Shown: piece by piece, positions 38,478 through 48,864 of the stretch
Layout: every line of letters starts with the position of its first letter
How positions within the stretch are numbered: position 1 is the stretch's first letter
NCBI GenBank assembly: GCA_003259005.1
Contig: QLII01000001.1
Coordinates: forward strand, 7,121,001 to 7,185,000
Direction of reading: 5' to 3'
DNA from: Spirosoma telluris
Lineage (GTDB): Bacteria > Bacteroidota > Bacteroidia > Cytophagales > Spirosomataceae
DNA length: 64,000 bases
The notes under the pieces: model-generated
The model's input: only the letters and a program-made list of their open reading frames with translations
Databases searched by the model: none
Told to the model about the DNA's origin: nothing
Translations under genes and position numbers: made by a program

Positions 38478-38840
38478 ATGAAGGTGTTAATTGTGGACGA
38501 CGAGCCGAATATTCTGCTCTCGCTGGAGTATCTGATGAAGAAAGAAGGGTATCGGGTGTTCATTGCCCGCGATGGGGCCGAAGCCTTCGATATCATTCGG
38601 CAGGAGCTTCCTGACCTGTTGTTGTTAGACGTGATGATGCCTCGGGTGGATGGCTATGAAGTGTGCCAGTTTGTGAAGCAATCGCCCGAATACCAGCATT
38701 GTAAAGTGATTTTTCTGAGTGCCAAAAGTAAAGAAGCGGATATTCAGAAAGGCCTTGACCTCGGCGCAGATTTGTACCTGCCCAAGCCATTTTCAACCCG
38801 TGAATTAGTTGCGAAAGCGCATGAGCTGATGCAGAATTGA
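38478..38840 (+). CDS. Single-domain response regulator (receiver only)
   Basis: A protein of 120 aa consisting of one CheY-like receiver: acidic pair Asp7-Asp8, phospho-acceptor Asp51 (LLLLDVMMPRVDGYE), Ser81 (FLSAKS) and Lys103 (YLPKPF). There is no DNA-binding output. It follows the symporter-kinase gene and is its probable partner. CrbR-type partners elsewhere carry a LuxR-type output, so here the signal must leave through protein contact or a further step. It ends 8 bases before the first acyl-CoA synthetase. Confidence 0.9.
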   Translation: MKVLIVDDEPNILLSLEYLMKKEGYRVFIARDGAEAFDIIRQELPDLLLLDVMMPRVDGYEVCQFVKQSPEYQHCKVIFLSAKSKEADIQKGLDLGADLYLPKPFSTRELVAKAHELMQN

Positions 38841-38848
38841 CCCTTACC

Positions 38849-40764
38849 ATGACCCTACCCTTAATCTACGATGAGATTTATGCCTATAGCCTGACGCACC
38901 CGGAGGAGTTCTGGGCTGAACAGGCCCGCCAGATTCCCTGGTTCAACGCACCGGAGCAGATTCTGTCGACTGATGCCGCAGGCTTGACCCGCTGGTTTGC
39001 GGGTGGGCGGCTGAATACCTGTTATGCCGCTGTTGACTATCATGTCGAAATGGGCCGGGCCGACCAGCCAGCGCTTATTTACGATTCGCCGGTAACTCAA
39101 ACGGTTCGGCAATTCACGTATCGCCAGTTGCGCGACGAGGTAGCGAAACTGGCAGGTGCCTTACAGGCATTAGGCGTTGGCAAAGGGGATACGGTGGTGA
39201 TTTATATGCCCATGATTCCCGAAACGGCCTTCGCGATGCTGGCCTGCGCTCGGCTGGGGGCGGTTCATTCGGTCGTGTTTGGCGGCTTTGCCCCGCACGA
39301 ACTGGCCCTCCGCATAGACGATGCCCGTCCAAAGCTGGTGCTGTCGGCCTCCTGTGGGATTGAATTTACGAACGTTATTCCGTACAAACCCCTGCTGGAC
39401 GACGCCCTGCAAAAAGCGACGCATCAGCCCGACCACTGCCTGATCTACCAACGGCCCTACTGCACGGCTGACCTGCAACCGGGTCGCGATTATGACTGGC
39501 AGGTTCTGGTCAATGAAGCTGAACTGGCTGACTGTGTGGCGGTTGATGCTACCGATCCACTCTATATTCTGTATACATCGGGTACGACAGGCAAGCCGAA
39601 GGGTATTGTTCGCGATAACGGCGGTCATGCCGTAGCGCTCCACTATAGCATGCGGGCTATTTACAACCTGCAACCAGGGCAGGTCATGTTTACCGCATCC
39701 GATTTTGGGTGGGCAGTTGGCCATAGCTACTCAGTTTACGGACCCTTGTTACGCGGTTGTACGTCGGTCATTCTGGAGGGGAAACCCGTTCGTACCCCCG
39801 ATGCGGGTACGTTCTGGCGAGTCGTGCAGACGTATGGGGTTAATGTGTTATTTACCGCGCCAACTTCATTCCGGGCGATCAAGAAAGAAGACCCGGAGGC
39901 TCACCTCAGTCGGCGGTACGATTTGTCGACCTTACAGACGGTGTTTGTTGCGGGCGAACGCTGCGATCCGCCCACGCTCAACTGGTTGCAGGAAATTGTG
40001 CAGGTACCCGTCATCGACCATTGGTGGCAAACCGAATCGGGCTGGCCAATGGTGGCCAATTCGATGGGTATTGAGCCACTGCCCGTTAAGCCCGGATCAG
40101 CGACCAAGCCCGTTTGTGGATACGATTTGCAGATTCTGGATGAAGAGGGTCATCGACTTGGTGCTAACGAAATGGGCCTGGTTTGCTTAAAACTCCCTTA
40201 CCACCGGGTTGTCTGCCGTCGCTCTGGAACGATGACGAACGATTTCGGGCGTCGTACCTTAGCCGCTTTCCCGGCTACTACCTGTCTGGCGATGGCGGCT
40301 ACGTCGATGAAGACGGCTATGTGTTCATCATGGGACGCGTAGACGATGTTATCAACGTAGCGGGACACCGACTGTCGACCGGCGAGATGGAAGAACTGGT
40401 CAGTAGCCACCCCGCCGTAGCCGAGTGCGCTGTCGTTGGTATTGCCTGCCCCCTGCGCGGCCAGCGACCCGTTGGTTTTGTGGTCTTGAAAGACGGTGTC
40501 CTAACCGATGAGACTACGCTTGAAACAGAGTTAGTCGCCCTGATTCGTACCAATATTGGTGCCGTCGCTTATTTCCGAAATGCCCTACTGGTGAAACGCC
40601 TACCGAAAACCCGTTCCGGGAAAATTCTACGAAAAGTCCTGCGACAAATTGCCGACGGAGAGACCTACGTTGTACCTGCTACCATCGACGACCCTCTGAT
40701 TCTGGACGAAATCAGCCAGATACTAACCACCCGGAAGGTTGGCCAGTCGTTTGATATTCATTAA
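38849..40764 (+). CDS. AMP-forming short-chain acyl-CoA synthetase (propionyl/acetyl type), with a frameshift
   Basis: One base added at the A run 40189-40192 gives 638 aa. It has the family's nucleotide loop YTSGTTGKPKG, followed by IVRDNGGHAVAL, which is more like propionyl-CoA synthetase than acetyl-CoA synthetase. WWQTESGWP binds the adenylate, YVDEDGYVFIMGRVDDVINV marks the hinge, and KTRSGKILRKVLR carries the catalytic Lys near the end. It makes acyl-AMP from ATP and the acid, then the CoA ester. It is the first of two such genes after the sensor-receiver pair; the different signature suggests a different acid. Confidence 0.82.
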
Positions 40765-40883
40765 GTGGTAATTACTTGTAGCCGAATGGCGTCAAACTTT
40801 GAACGATACATGACCACCAATGACAATGAATGACTACCCAATGACTAAGAAATTAATCCCCTTATTTCATACACTCTATTCCC

Positions 40884-42793
40884 ATGATTATTAAAACGTT
40901 TGACGAGTACAAAGCCGCTTACAAACACAGTGTAGAAGATCCCGAGTCGTTCTGGGCTGAAATTGCTCAGGAGTTTCAGTGGCGTAAACCGTGGAAGAAA
41001 ACCCTGCAATGGAATTTTACGGACCCTGATGTGAAGTGGTTTGTGGGCGGTAAACTCAACATTACTGAAAACTGTCTGGATCGCCATTTAGCGACTCGGG
41101 CGACCAGCCTGCTATTATTTGGGAGCCTAATGATCCGCATGAAGCAGGGGTAACGCTGACCTATCGGATGCTGCACGATCAGGTTTGTCGGGCAGCAAAT
41201 GTGCTCAAACGCAACGGTATCAAAAAAGGTGATCGGGTTTGTATCTATCTCCCAATGGTGCTCGAATTGGCCATTTCAGTGTTGGCCTGTGCCCGTATTG
41301 GCGCTATTCACTCGGTGGTGTTCGGTGGGTTTTCGGCGCAGTCGATTGCTGATCGGATCAATGATGCCCAGTGCAAACTTGTCATCACGGCCGATGGTTC
41401 GTATCGGGGCAATAAAGAAATTCCTCTCAAAAGCACCGTCGATGACGCCCTGATTGGCTGCCCTAGTGTGCAGAAAGTGATTGTACTGACCCGTACACGC
41501 ACACCGGTAGCCATGCTTAAAGGCCGTGACATCTGGTGGGAACAGGAACTCAAGCAGGTCACTGCCGACTGCGTTGCCGAGGAAATGGATGCCGAAGATG
41601 TCCTGTTTATCCTCTACACGTCTGGCTCAACGGGTAAGCCCAAAGGGGTTGTGCACACTACGGGTGGCTATATGGTGTATACCGCCTACACGTTCCAGAA
41701 TGTATTTCAGTATACCGCTCCCGTGGGCGAGCGTGCTCCGGTTCATTTTTGTACCGCCGATATCGGCTGGATTACGGGTCACAGCTACATTGTGTATGGG
41801 CCGTTGGCGAGTGGAGCCACGTCGCTGTTGTTCGAGGGCGTACCGACGTATCCCGATGCGGGCCGGTTCTGGGATATTGTCGACAAACACCAGGTCAATA
41901 TTCTGTATACGGCCCCCACAGCCATTCGTTCACTCATGGGCATGGGGTTGGATAAAGTCGAAAATCATGACCTAAGCAGCTTGCAGGTATTGGGTTCGGT
42001 AGGGGAGCCTATCAACGAAGAAGCCTGGCATTGGTATGACGATCATATCGGTAAAAACCGCTGTCCAATTGTGGATACCTGGTGGCAAACCGAAACGGGT
42101 GGTTTGATGATTTCGCCCATTGCGAATGTAACGCCCCTTAAGCCTGCTTATGCAAGTCTGCCATTACCTGGCGTGCAGCCTGTTTTGGTGGATGAAAGCG
42201 GTAAGGAAATCGAAGGGAATGGTGTTAGCGGAAACCTATGCATCAAGTTTCCGTGGCCGGGCATGATTCGCACCACCTACGGTGACCACGAACGCTGCCG
42301 TCAAACCTATTTTGCGACCTATCCGGGTCTGTACTTCACGGGTGATGGTTGCCTGCGGGATGAAGATGGCTACTATCGAATTACCGGTCGTGTCGATGAT
42401 GTACTCAACGTATCGGGCCACCGCATCGGCACCGCCGAAGTTGAAAATGCGATCAATATGCACACGGGCGTGGTGGAGAGCGCAGTTGTTGGGTATCCGC
42501 ACGACATTAAAGGGCAGGGTATTTATGCCTATGTGATCACCGATCAAATGCCTGCCGATCATGATGCGGATTTAACCAAGCGGGATATTCTGGCCACCGT
42601 TAGCCGGGTTATCGGACCTATTGCCAAACCCGACAAGATTCAGTTTGTATCAGGCTTGCCCAAGACGCGTTCGGGCAAGATTATGCGTCGGATTCTACGC
42701 AAGATTGCCGAGGGAGAAACCACCAATCTGGGCGATATCACCACCCTGCTCGATCCGGCAGTTGTTGAGGAGATTGCGTCAGGGGTTTTATAA
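40884..42793 (+). CDS. acs: Acetyl-CoA synthetase (acetate-CoA ligase), with a frameshift
   Basis: One base added at the G run 41098-41100 gives 636 aa, right for Acs. It starts IIKTFDEYKAAYKHSVEDPE, then FWAEIAQEFQWRKPWKK and VGGKLNITENCLDRHL as in Acs. The phosphate loop is YTSGSTGKPKGVVHTTGGYM, the acetate pocket and adenylate part is VDTWWQTETGG, and the catalytic Lys is in KTRSGKIMRRILRKIA, the target of regulatory acetylation in this family. It converts acetate to acetyl-CoA. Position after the CrbS-like kinase and receiver matches the known acetate-switch arrangement. The 119 bases before it hold no clear regulatory motif. Confidence 0.88.
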
Positions 42794-42796
42794 ATA

Positions 42797-42836
42797 GACT
42801 CCTCCACTGGCGGCAATAGTCGTCAGTGGAGGAGTC
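42797..42836. terminator. Probable terminator hairpin after acs
   Basis: GACTCCTCCACTG (42797-42809) and CAGTGGAGGAGTC (42824-42836) form a perfect 13-bp stem four bases after the stop. No strong T-run follows, so termination is inferred from position. Confidence 0.5.
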
Positions 42837-42837
42837 G

Positions 42838-42906
42838 TTGTAGTGCCGACCGTCCCGGTCGTGACGCCAACTCGTTCTCTACCGACCGGGACGGTCGGCA
42901 CTACAA
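42838..42906. repeat. Perfect 24-bp inverted repeat between convergent genes
   Basis: Positions 42838-42861 and 42883-42906 are exact reverse complements (containing GTGCCGACCGTCCCGGTCG), around a 21-base loop. It sits between the ends of acs and the SGNH-TPR gene. Confidence 0.85.
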
Positions 42907-42926
42907 ACCAAATCCGGCTGATTTGC

Positions 42927-44882
42927 TTATTTTTTGATAGCCTGAATCTGCTGCTTCAATTGTAGGGCAATGGCGTTGTGGCCATCCAGCCGTAAGCTTT
43001 TGTCTACATACTTCGTAGCCGCCGTAGCATTCGCAAATTTGAGGTAACCTGCCGCCAGTTGATTACTCAGATTAACGTTGGTCGTATCCTTTGCAAACTG
43101 ATTCTTTACGGCAATCAACTGTTGCACAAACGCTTGCAGCTCATTCAGGCTAAATCCAGATGGGTTGTGGGTCGCTGCATATTGTAGGTAGGGGAGGGCT
43201 TCTGCGGGCCGGTCCAACTTAAGTAAGGTAATGAATAACGGTTGGGCTCGCTCGAAACTAGCTTCCAGTCTGAACGCTTTTTTTAGGTACGTAATCGCCT
43301 GCTCACTGGCATTCAGGCCTAGGCAAAGTTTAGCTGCCTGATCGTAAAAGACCGGGTTGTACGGGTACTCCAGCAACTGGGCTTCCGCTACCTGTAAGGC
43401 TTTGCCGAAATTCTTTTGTGTTAGGTAAGCGTTCATGAGCTGGTTCATGGCGTCAGGCCACGAGATTTGCTTCACGACCAGGGCTCCCGCCAGTTGTTCT
43501 TCTACCGTTTTGGGCCGCTTTTCCTCGGGAGGCATAGGTACATTAAATGGCCAGCCTTCCTTGAGAATCATCATCTCATAGACACCTTTGAGCGAATCGA
43601 CGGCGGTGATCGGCATACGCTGACGCAACTCGGCGAGGGATAGCTCACGGGTGCGATCATTGGGAAGTAATCGACTCGTTTTCAGCGCTTCATAAAATGC
43701 ATCCGAAAGCAGGGCATAGCCAAATAAATTTGGGTGTACGTGTTCCAATAGGGTTTCCTGGCCTAAAATGCCATGTGGCGAGTGGGTTTCAAACGTGCGT
43801 TTTGTGTCCACGAGGGTAATGCCTGGATACCTGGCCGCGACTTCCCGAATGTGTTGGTTCATGGCTTCTGGGGCCCGAAACCGCAGCCTGTCCAGCTCTT
43901 TGGCCTGTACATACTTCTTTTTTGCCTCGGCAAACTTACCCGTTGCATACGCTTCGTTTGCTTGCTGATACTGGGCCTGCGCTGAAGTAGGACCATTCCC
44001 CGGACTACTAATAAAGGGTTTCAGGTCTTTCTCGTTGCTAACCAGATTGCTGATAAGCACCGGAATGTGTTGCTCACTCAACTGCCGACAAAGATCATCC
44101 AGGTTGGCTTTGAACTGGTCGATACCGGCCTGATAGGTTGCGGAACCATAGACAATCTGCTGATCGGCGGCCATTCGCTTCATCAGGTTTTCGCGCAGGT
44201 CAATTTTCTGGCCAGAAACCGCCTTCCGAATTCCGTTTATCGTGGCGTTAAGCAACTGTACCAGCCGAAACTCCCGCAGCTTGATCAACAGGTGAATTAG
44301 GGTAGGGTTATGGGCAAGGCCACCTGTTGAGCCAACGCCCAGGGCTCCATAGTACTCGTTATGTCCCGTATAAATCAAGACCGCATCGGGACTATATGTG
44401 CCTAACTGCTTCGCAAAATCGGCAACGGTGTAGGTGTTAACAGCCGTGAGGGCCAGGTTAATGATCTCAAATTCCTTATCCGGGAAGGTGTGCATCAATC
44501 GGTATTGCAACCAGCGATGGAAGGAACCGTTGTGCATGTAGGGGTACCCAATCGTCGTTGATTCACCCAGCACAAAAATCCGGAACGTTCCCTCGGCTTT
44601 GTGTTGTTGGAACGGCTCGAAGTTGCCAATCGTGGCATTCTCGGTTTCCGAAAAGTACTTCTCCGATGTGTATTGATTCATGACCAGAAACCCCTTCTGT
44701 TGTGGGTCTTCTACAAAAAGACGTAGATCATGACCGTAGCCGAACAGCCGGAGCAACCCTTCCAGAAGAGACAGCAGTAAAAAAGGCAACAGTAACGCCA
44801 TCCCTTTAAACAGCAACAACCGCTTTTTGCTGATGGGCTTTGACGGAGCAATGGGTCGGGAAGGCGTTACTGTTTTTTTCAT
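42927..44882 (-). CDS. SGNH/GDSL hydrolase fused to TPR repeats, membrane-anchored
   Basis: A protein of 651 aa, intact. One N-terminal helix (GMALLLPFLLLSLLEGLL) anchors it. Residues 100-400 form an SGNH-type domain: VLGESTTIGYPY with the nucleophile Ser, NLALTAVNTYT, YTGHNEYYG with the Asn, and EHVHPNLFGYALL with the catalytic pair. From about 470 to the end are TPR-type helical repeats (ALQVAEAQLLEYPYNPVFYD, AITYLKKAFRLEASFERA, AATKYVDKSLRLDGHNAIAL). The start overlaps the stop of the upstream dehydratase gene by 4 bp, so they are co-translated. The substrate is unknown; a surface polymer esterase held in a complex by its TPRs is plausible. Confidence 0.8.
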   Translation of the reverse strand: MKKTVTPSRPIAPSKPISKKRLLLFKGMALLLPFLLLSLLEGLLRLFGYGHDLRLFVEDPQQKGFLVMNQYTSEKYFSETENATIGNFEPFQQHKAEGTFRIFVLGESTTIGYPYMHNGSFHRWLQYRLMHTFPDKEFEIINLALTAVNTYTVADFAKQLGTYSPDAVLIYTGHNEYYGALGVGSTGGLAHNPTLIHLLIKLREFRLVQLLNATINGIRKAVSGQKIDLRENLMKRMAADQQIVYGSATYQAGIDQFKANLDDLCRQLSEQHIPVLISNLVSNEKDLKPFISSPGNGPTSAQAQYQQANEAYATGKFAEAKKKYVQAKELDRLRFRAPEAMNQHIREVAARYPGITLVDTKRTFETHSPHGILGQETLLEHVHPNLFGYALLSDAFYEALKTSRLLPNDRTRELSLAELRQRMPITAVDSLKGVYEMMILKEGWPFNVPMPPEEKRPKTVEEQLAGALVVKQISWPDAMNQLMNAYLTQKNFGKALQVAEAQLLEYPYNPVFYDQAAKLCLGLNASEQAITYLKKAFRLEASFERAQPLFITLLKLDRPAEALPYLQYAATHNPSGFSLNELQAFVQQLIAVKNQFAKDTTNVNLSNQLAAGYLKFANATAATKYVDKSLRLDGHNAIALQLKQQIQAIKK

Positions 44883-46257
44883 GGTCTGATAATGGTGCCG
44901 TCCATCTTGCGAACCTGCCAGTTTGACTTGGTCGTGATGGGGTATTTAGCGGCTTCTTTTTCGTTAATATCAACGCCCAGCCCTGGCACTTCATTGACCG
45001 ACATGTAGCCTTTATTCATCGTTGGGCAACCGCTGAACACCTCTTTGGTCTTGTCCGAAAACTGCACGGCTTCCTGAATGCCAAAGTTCCACACGGCCAG
45101 GTCGATGTGGGCGTGGGCCGCGTGACCTACGGGCGATACATCGCCGGGGCCGTGCCAGGCGGTTCGAATATTGAACCACTCACCTAGCCGGGCTACTTTC
45201 ATGGCGGGCGTGATGCCGCCAATCTGCGAAACGTGGATTCGGATGAAATCGAACCATTGGTTCACCATCGGTTCTTTGAATTCATTGATGTTGTTAAACA
45301 GCTCACCCATAGCGATGGGCACCGACGTTGCCTGTCGAAGCTGCGCGAACCACTTCATGTTCTCGGGCGAGAAAGGGTCTTCAATGAAGAAGGGCCGGTA
45401 TTCTTCTACGCGCTTGATCATGTTAATAGCATCGATGGGTTGAACCCGCTCGTGAATGTCGTGGAGCAGTTCAATCTCTTCACCACACTCTTTCCGAACG
45501 ATTTCAAACATCTTGGGCACCGATTTCAGGTAGAGCCGCTCGTTCATGTAGTTGTCGGTTTCGCCACCAAAACCAGCTACTTTAAAGTCGGGTTTGTCGG
45601 CGGTGGCCCCTACCGCTCCGTAGCCACCCTGCTGAATACGAATGTATTTGAAGCCGTCGGCCATTAGTTTCTTCACACTATCGGCGGCTGCTTCGGGGTA
45701 TTGCCGCCTGCGTGGGTGTAACACGGAATGGCAAAGCGGGCTTTTCCTCCTAATAGTTGGTAAACCGGCATGTTGGCCCGCTTGCCTTTAATGTCCCACA
45801 GCGCCTGATCTAGTCCGCTTAGGGCATTATTGAGCACGGGGCCATTCCGCCAGTACGAGCTGACGTAGGCTGATTGCCACATGTCTTCGATGTTGTCCAC
45901 GTCTTTGCCAACACAGAACTCGTTCAGGTAGGTGTTGATGGCAACGATCACCGTGGCAGCCCGTTGGGTAAAGGTGGCGCAACCTAACCCATAGAGTCCG
46001 GGTTCGGTGGTTTCCACTTTCACAACAATCAGGTTAGACCCTTGCGGGGCGGTGGCGATGGCTTTCACGCTTTTGATCTTAATGGGCGCCATCCCGACGG
46101 CATACTGAGGCTTGCCCTGTTGCTCGCGGGCTTCGGCGGTGGAGATGCCGCCAAACAAGTTGAGCAGTCCAGCCGATGAGCCCATACCTAACATTTTTAA
46201 GGTATTACGGCGATTGTGATCGAGTTGCTTTTCGTGAGGTTCACGGTTTGTATTCAT
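44879..46257 (-). CDS. Enolase-superfamily dehydratase (mannonate dehydratase/RspA-like) with a Tat signal, with a frameshift
   Basis: One base added at the G run 45695-45698 joins THAGGNTPEAAADSV and gives 459 aa. The N-terminus has a twin-arginine signal (HNRRNTLKMLGMGSSAGLL), so it is exported folded. The enolase-superfamily capping domain and barrel follow. Metal ligands are in HDIHERV, FFIEDPFSPENM and AMGELFNN, and AWHGPGDVSPVGHAAH carries the family's catalytic His region. The DIHER and HGPGDVSPVG motifs are those of the ManD/RspA group, which dehydrate D-mannonate or D-gluconate, or have weak activity. It lies downstream of the PQQ dehydrogenase on the same strand. Substrate is inferred. 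Confidence 0.82.
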
Positions 46258-46602
46258 AGAATGAAGAGGTGAAGGGTTTCTGATTTATTTATAGCCCGCA
46301 GATTTTTATGATTTTATACTAGTGCTTTGGCAAACTAGATTCTAGTGGATTCTCGGGGCGGCATCGGCCGTCCGACGCCCGCGCGGTAGATTCTTTTGGT
46401 AAGTAAAATGCTGACTATCAGTATCAATAGAATCTAAATTGGACGAGTATTAGGTTGCTAATGGGTTAAAACATACTTAAATCATATAGAGCATAAAAAT
46501 CTGCGGGCTATCTATGTTTGAAGTTTCATGTTTATGCGAACTACTTTTTACCAACCTATCCTAAACATGGAACATAAAACCTAAACATAACTTACTAAGG
46601 GG
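46258..46602. other. Intergenic gap holding a nested palindromic element
   Basis: These 345 bases hold no gene. A perfect 20-bp inverted repeat (46291-46310 with 46492-46511, containing CCCGCAGATTTTTATG) encloses a second element (46319-46452). That inner element begins ACTAGTGCTTTGGCAAAC and ends AAATTGGACGAGTATT, nearly the same ends as at 13389-13466, with a GC-rich middle (GGGGCGGCATCGGCCG). Confidence 0.8.
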
Positions 46603-48809
46603 TTAAGGGAGTGCAAACGCAATGTAAGAGCCGCCGGGTTTGTGCCCGTTTTTTACACCTCCAGCAGCAATGACAACATACTGTTTGCCATTGACCTGAT
46701 AGGTAATGGGCGTAGCAAAACCGCCCGCCGGAAGCTGATATTCCCAGACAACCTTGCCCGTTTTTCGGTCGAAAGCCCGGATTCGTTCGTCGTAGGTGGC
46801 GGCAATAAAGACCAGTCCACCGGCCGTCACAATGGGGCCACCGTAATTTTCAGTGCCGGTGAGTGGTATTCCCTTTTTGGTTAACTCGGGGAACTCGCCC
46901 AGCGGAACTTTCCAGCGGTATTCGCCCGTGTTCAGGTCAATGGCGTTGAGCGTGCCCCAGGGTGGTTTCACGGCTGGGTAACCGTCGGGGTCGACAAATC
47001 GTGTCCAGCCGTTATTGATGTAGGGCGGGATGTACGGAAATTCGGATTTAGCCACAACAGCCGTAGGAGCCCCGGCACTGTGCTGATCGTCGGTTTTGCT
47101 GGCTTTGGTTTCGGTATTGAGCAGAAAACGCACAAGCGTGCTGCGGTCCTGCTCAGAAACATGCTCGAAGGAGGGCATCCGCCCCCGACCCGTTTTTAGA
47201 ACAGCCTGAATATCCTGCCCTGTTAGCCGTTTCCCAATATCGACCAGACTTGGATAAGCCTGTCCACTCCCTTTTCGGTCGGCTCCGTGGCAGGCGGCAC
47301 AGTTGGCCTGATAGAGTGATTGGCCTTTTGAGGCAATCTCGGCGTTTCGTGCGGCCAGATCCATCATCTTTAGATCCCAGACCATCTCGTTCGAATTCTG
47401 GTACAGGATGCCATCGGGGTCAGCGGCATTGCCACCCCATTCTGCCCCACCGCCAATACCAAAAAATAGCGTTCCTTCCAGGCTGGGAGGCATAAACTTA
47501 TTCCCGGAACGTGTTTTCTGGAATCGCTCTTTTACAAAGGCATGGGCTTCGGGTGTACGGTCGGTGATGTCCGCTTCGGTGAATACCTGCCGGGCAAAAG
47601 GTGCGGGTTTTAGCGGAAAGTGTTGGTTGGGCCAGGGCTGTTCGCCCGGAAGGCCGGAGGTGGGAACAGCCCTTTCCTCGACAGGAAAGAGGGACGCGCC
47701 CGTATCACGATCAAGCACATACACCAGGCCATCTTTGGTGGATTGTTCAACAGCATCGACTAATTTGCCGTTGTGCTTCACCGTAACCAGATTCGGTTGG
47801 CAGGGCAGGTCACGGTCCCACAAGTCGTGGTGTACGGTCTGGTAATACCATTTCATCTTGCCCGTTTCGGCATTCAGGGCGAGGATGCAATCGGCATACA
47901 GATTTTGCCCGGCCCGACTTCCTCCGTAAAAATCAACCGCTGGCGAACCAGTGCCCAGGTAAACCATACCTCGTTTTTCGTCAAGTACCATACCTGCCCA
48001 GTTGTTAGCTCCTCCTATTTTTTTGTAAGCATCTTTTGGCCAGGTTTCGTAACCTGCTTCACCCGGTTGCGGAATGGTGTGGAACGTCCAGCGAATCTGG
48101 CCCGTACGGATATCGAAAGCGCGAACATGACCCGGTGCAGCATCGCCATATTCGGAAACCGTACATCCCATAACCAGCAAATCCTTGTGAATAACGCCCG
48201 GACTGGTTACCGTAACGGACAGCTTTTTAAGGTCAAACGCAGGGTCATTCAGCATGCCTTCCCGTAAGTCGACCTCCCCGTTTTTGCCAAATTGAGCGAT
48301 AGGTTCGCCCGTTTGCGCATTGATGGCGAAGAGGGTAGGTCCTGCCGTAAATAGAATCCGTTTGTCCGATCCATCTTCCCAATAGAGGACCCCCGGTTTG
48401 GATTATACCGGGCTGGTTTGTCTTTGAACGGGTCAAATGTCCAGCGTTGTTCACCCGTATTGGCCTTCACTGCAAACAGTTTCAGCTTTGGTGTTGTGCC
48501 ATACAGAATACCATTCACCACGATAGGCTGACACTGAATCTCGGGTTGGCGATCCGATTTTCCATCCACTTCAGCCGCGTTGTAAGTCCAGGCTACCTGA
48601 AGATTTTTAACATTGTTGAGATTGATCTGAGTCAGGGGCGAATAGCGATTCCCGGCCTTATTTCCTCCATAGTGAACCCAATCGACATTCCCCGGCTGAT
48701 CGGTATAGGTCTCGTCTTGGTTTGGGCGAATGGCCGCGAGTATCAGCCCCAACACCCCAATCGATCCGAGATAGATGATGTACTTCATAAAAAAATCAGG
48801 GATGGTCAA
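46603..48809 (-). CDS. PQQ-dependent dehydrogenase with an internal cytochrome c domain, with a frameshift
   Basis: One base added at the C run 48390-48394 gives 735 aa. The N-terminus is an anchor or signal (YIIYLGSIGVLGLILAAI). Quinoprotein propeller motifs include WVHYGGNKAGNRYSPLTQIN, VAWTYNAAE, GQIRWTFHTIPQPGE, WAGMVLDEKRGMVYLGTGSP and HHDLWDRDLPCQPNL. A cytochrome c domain (SLYQANCAACHGADRKGSG with CAACH, and Met in GRGRMPSF) is inserted before the last blades, which resume at PYIPPYINNGWTRFVDPDGY. It would oxidise a sugar or alcohol in the periplasm and pass electrons through its haem to the respiratory chain. It is upstream of the Tat-exported dehydratase and close to a SusCD pair. 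Confidence 0.85.
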
Positions 48810-48864
48810 GGATTGTCAGATAATAGTCAGAAATAGTGAAGGGTTGTTAGGCGGTGTCAATCCT

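Noticed and set aside
38478..38840. Truncated response regulator
   Set aside because: The frame is intact, ends at a natural position after the receiver fold, and is followed 8 bases later by the next gene without leftover output-domain sequence.
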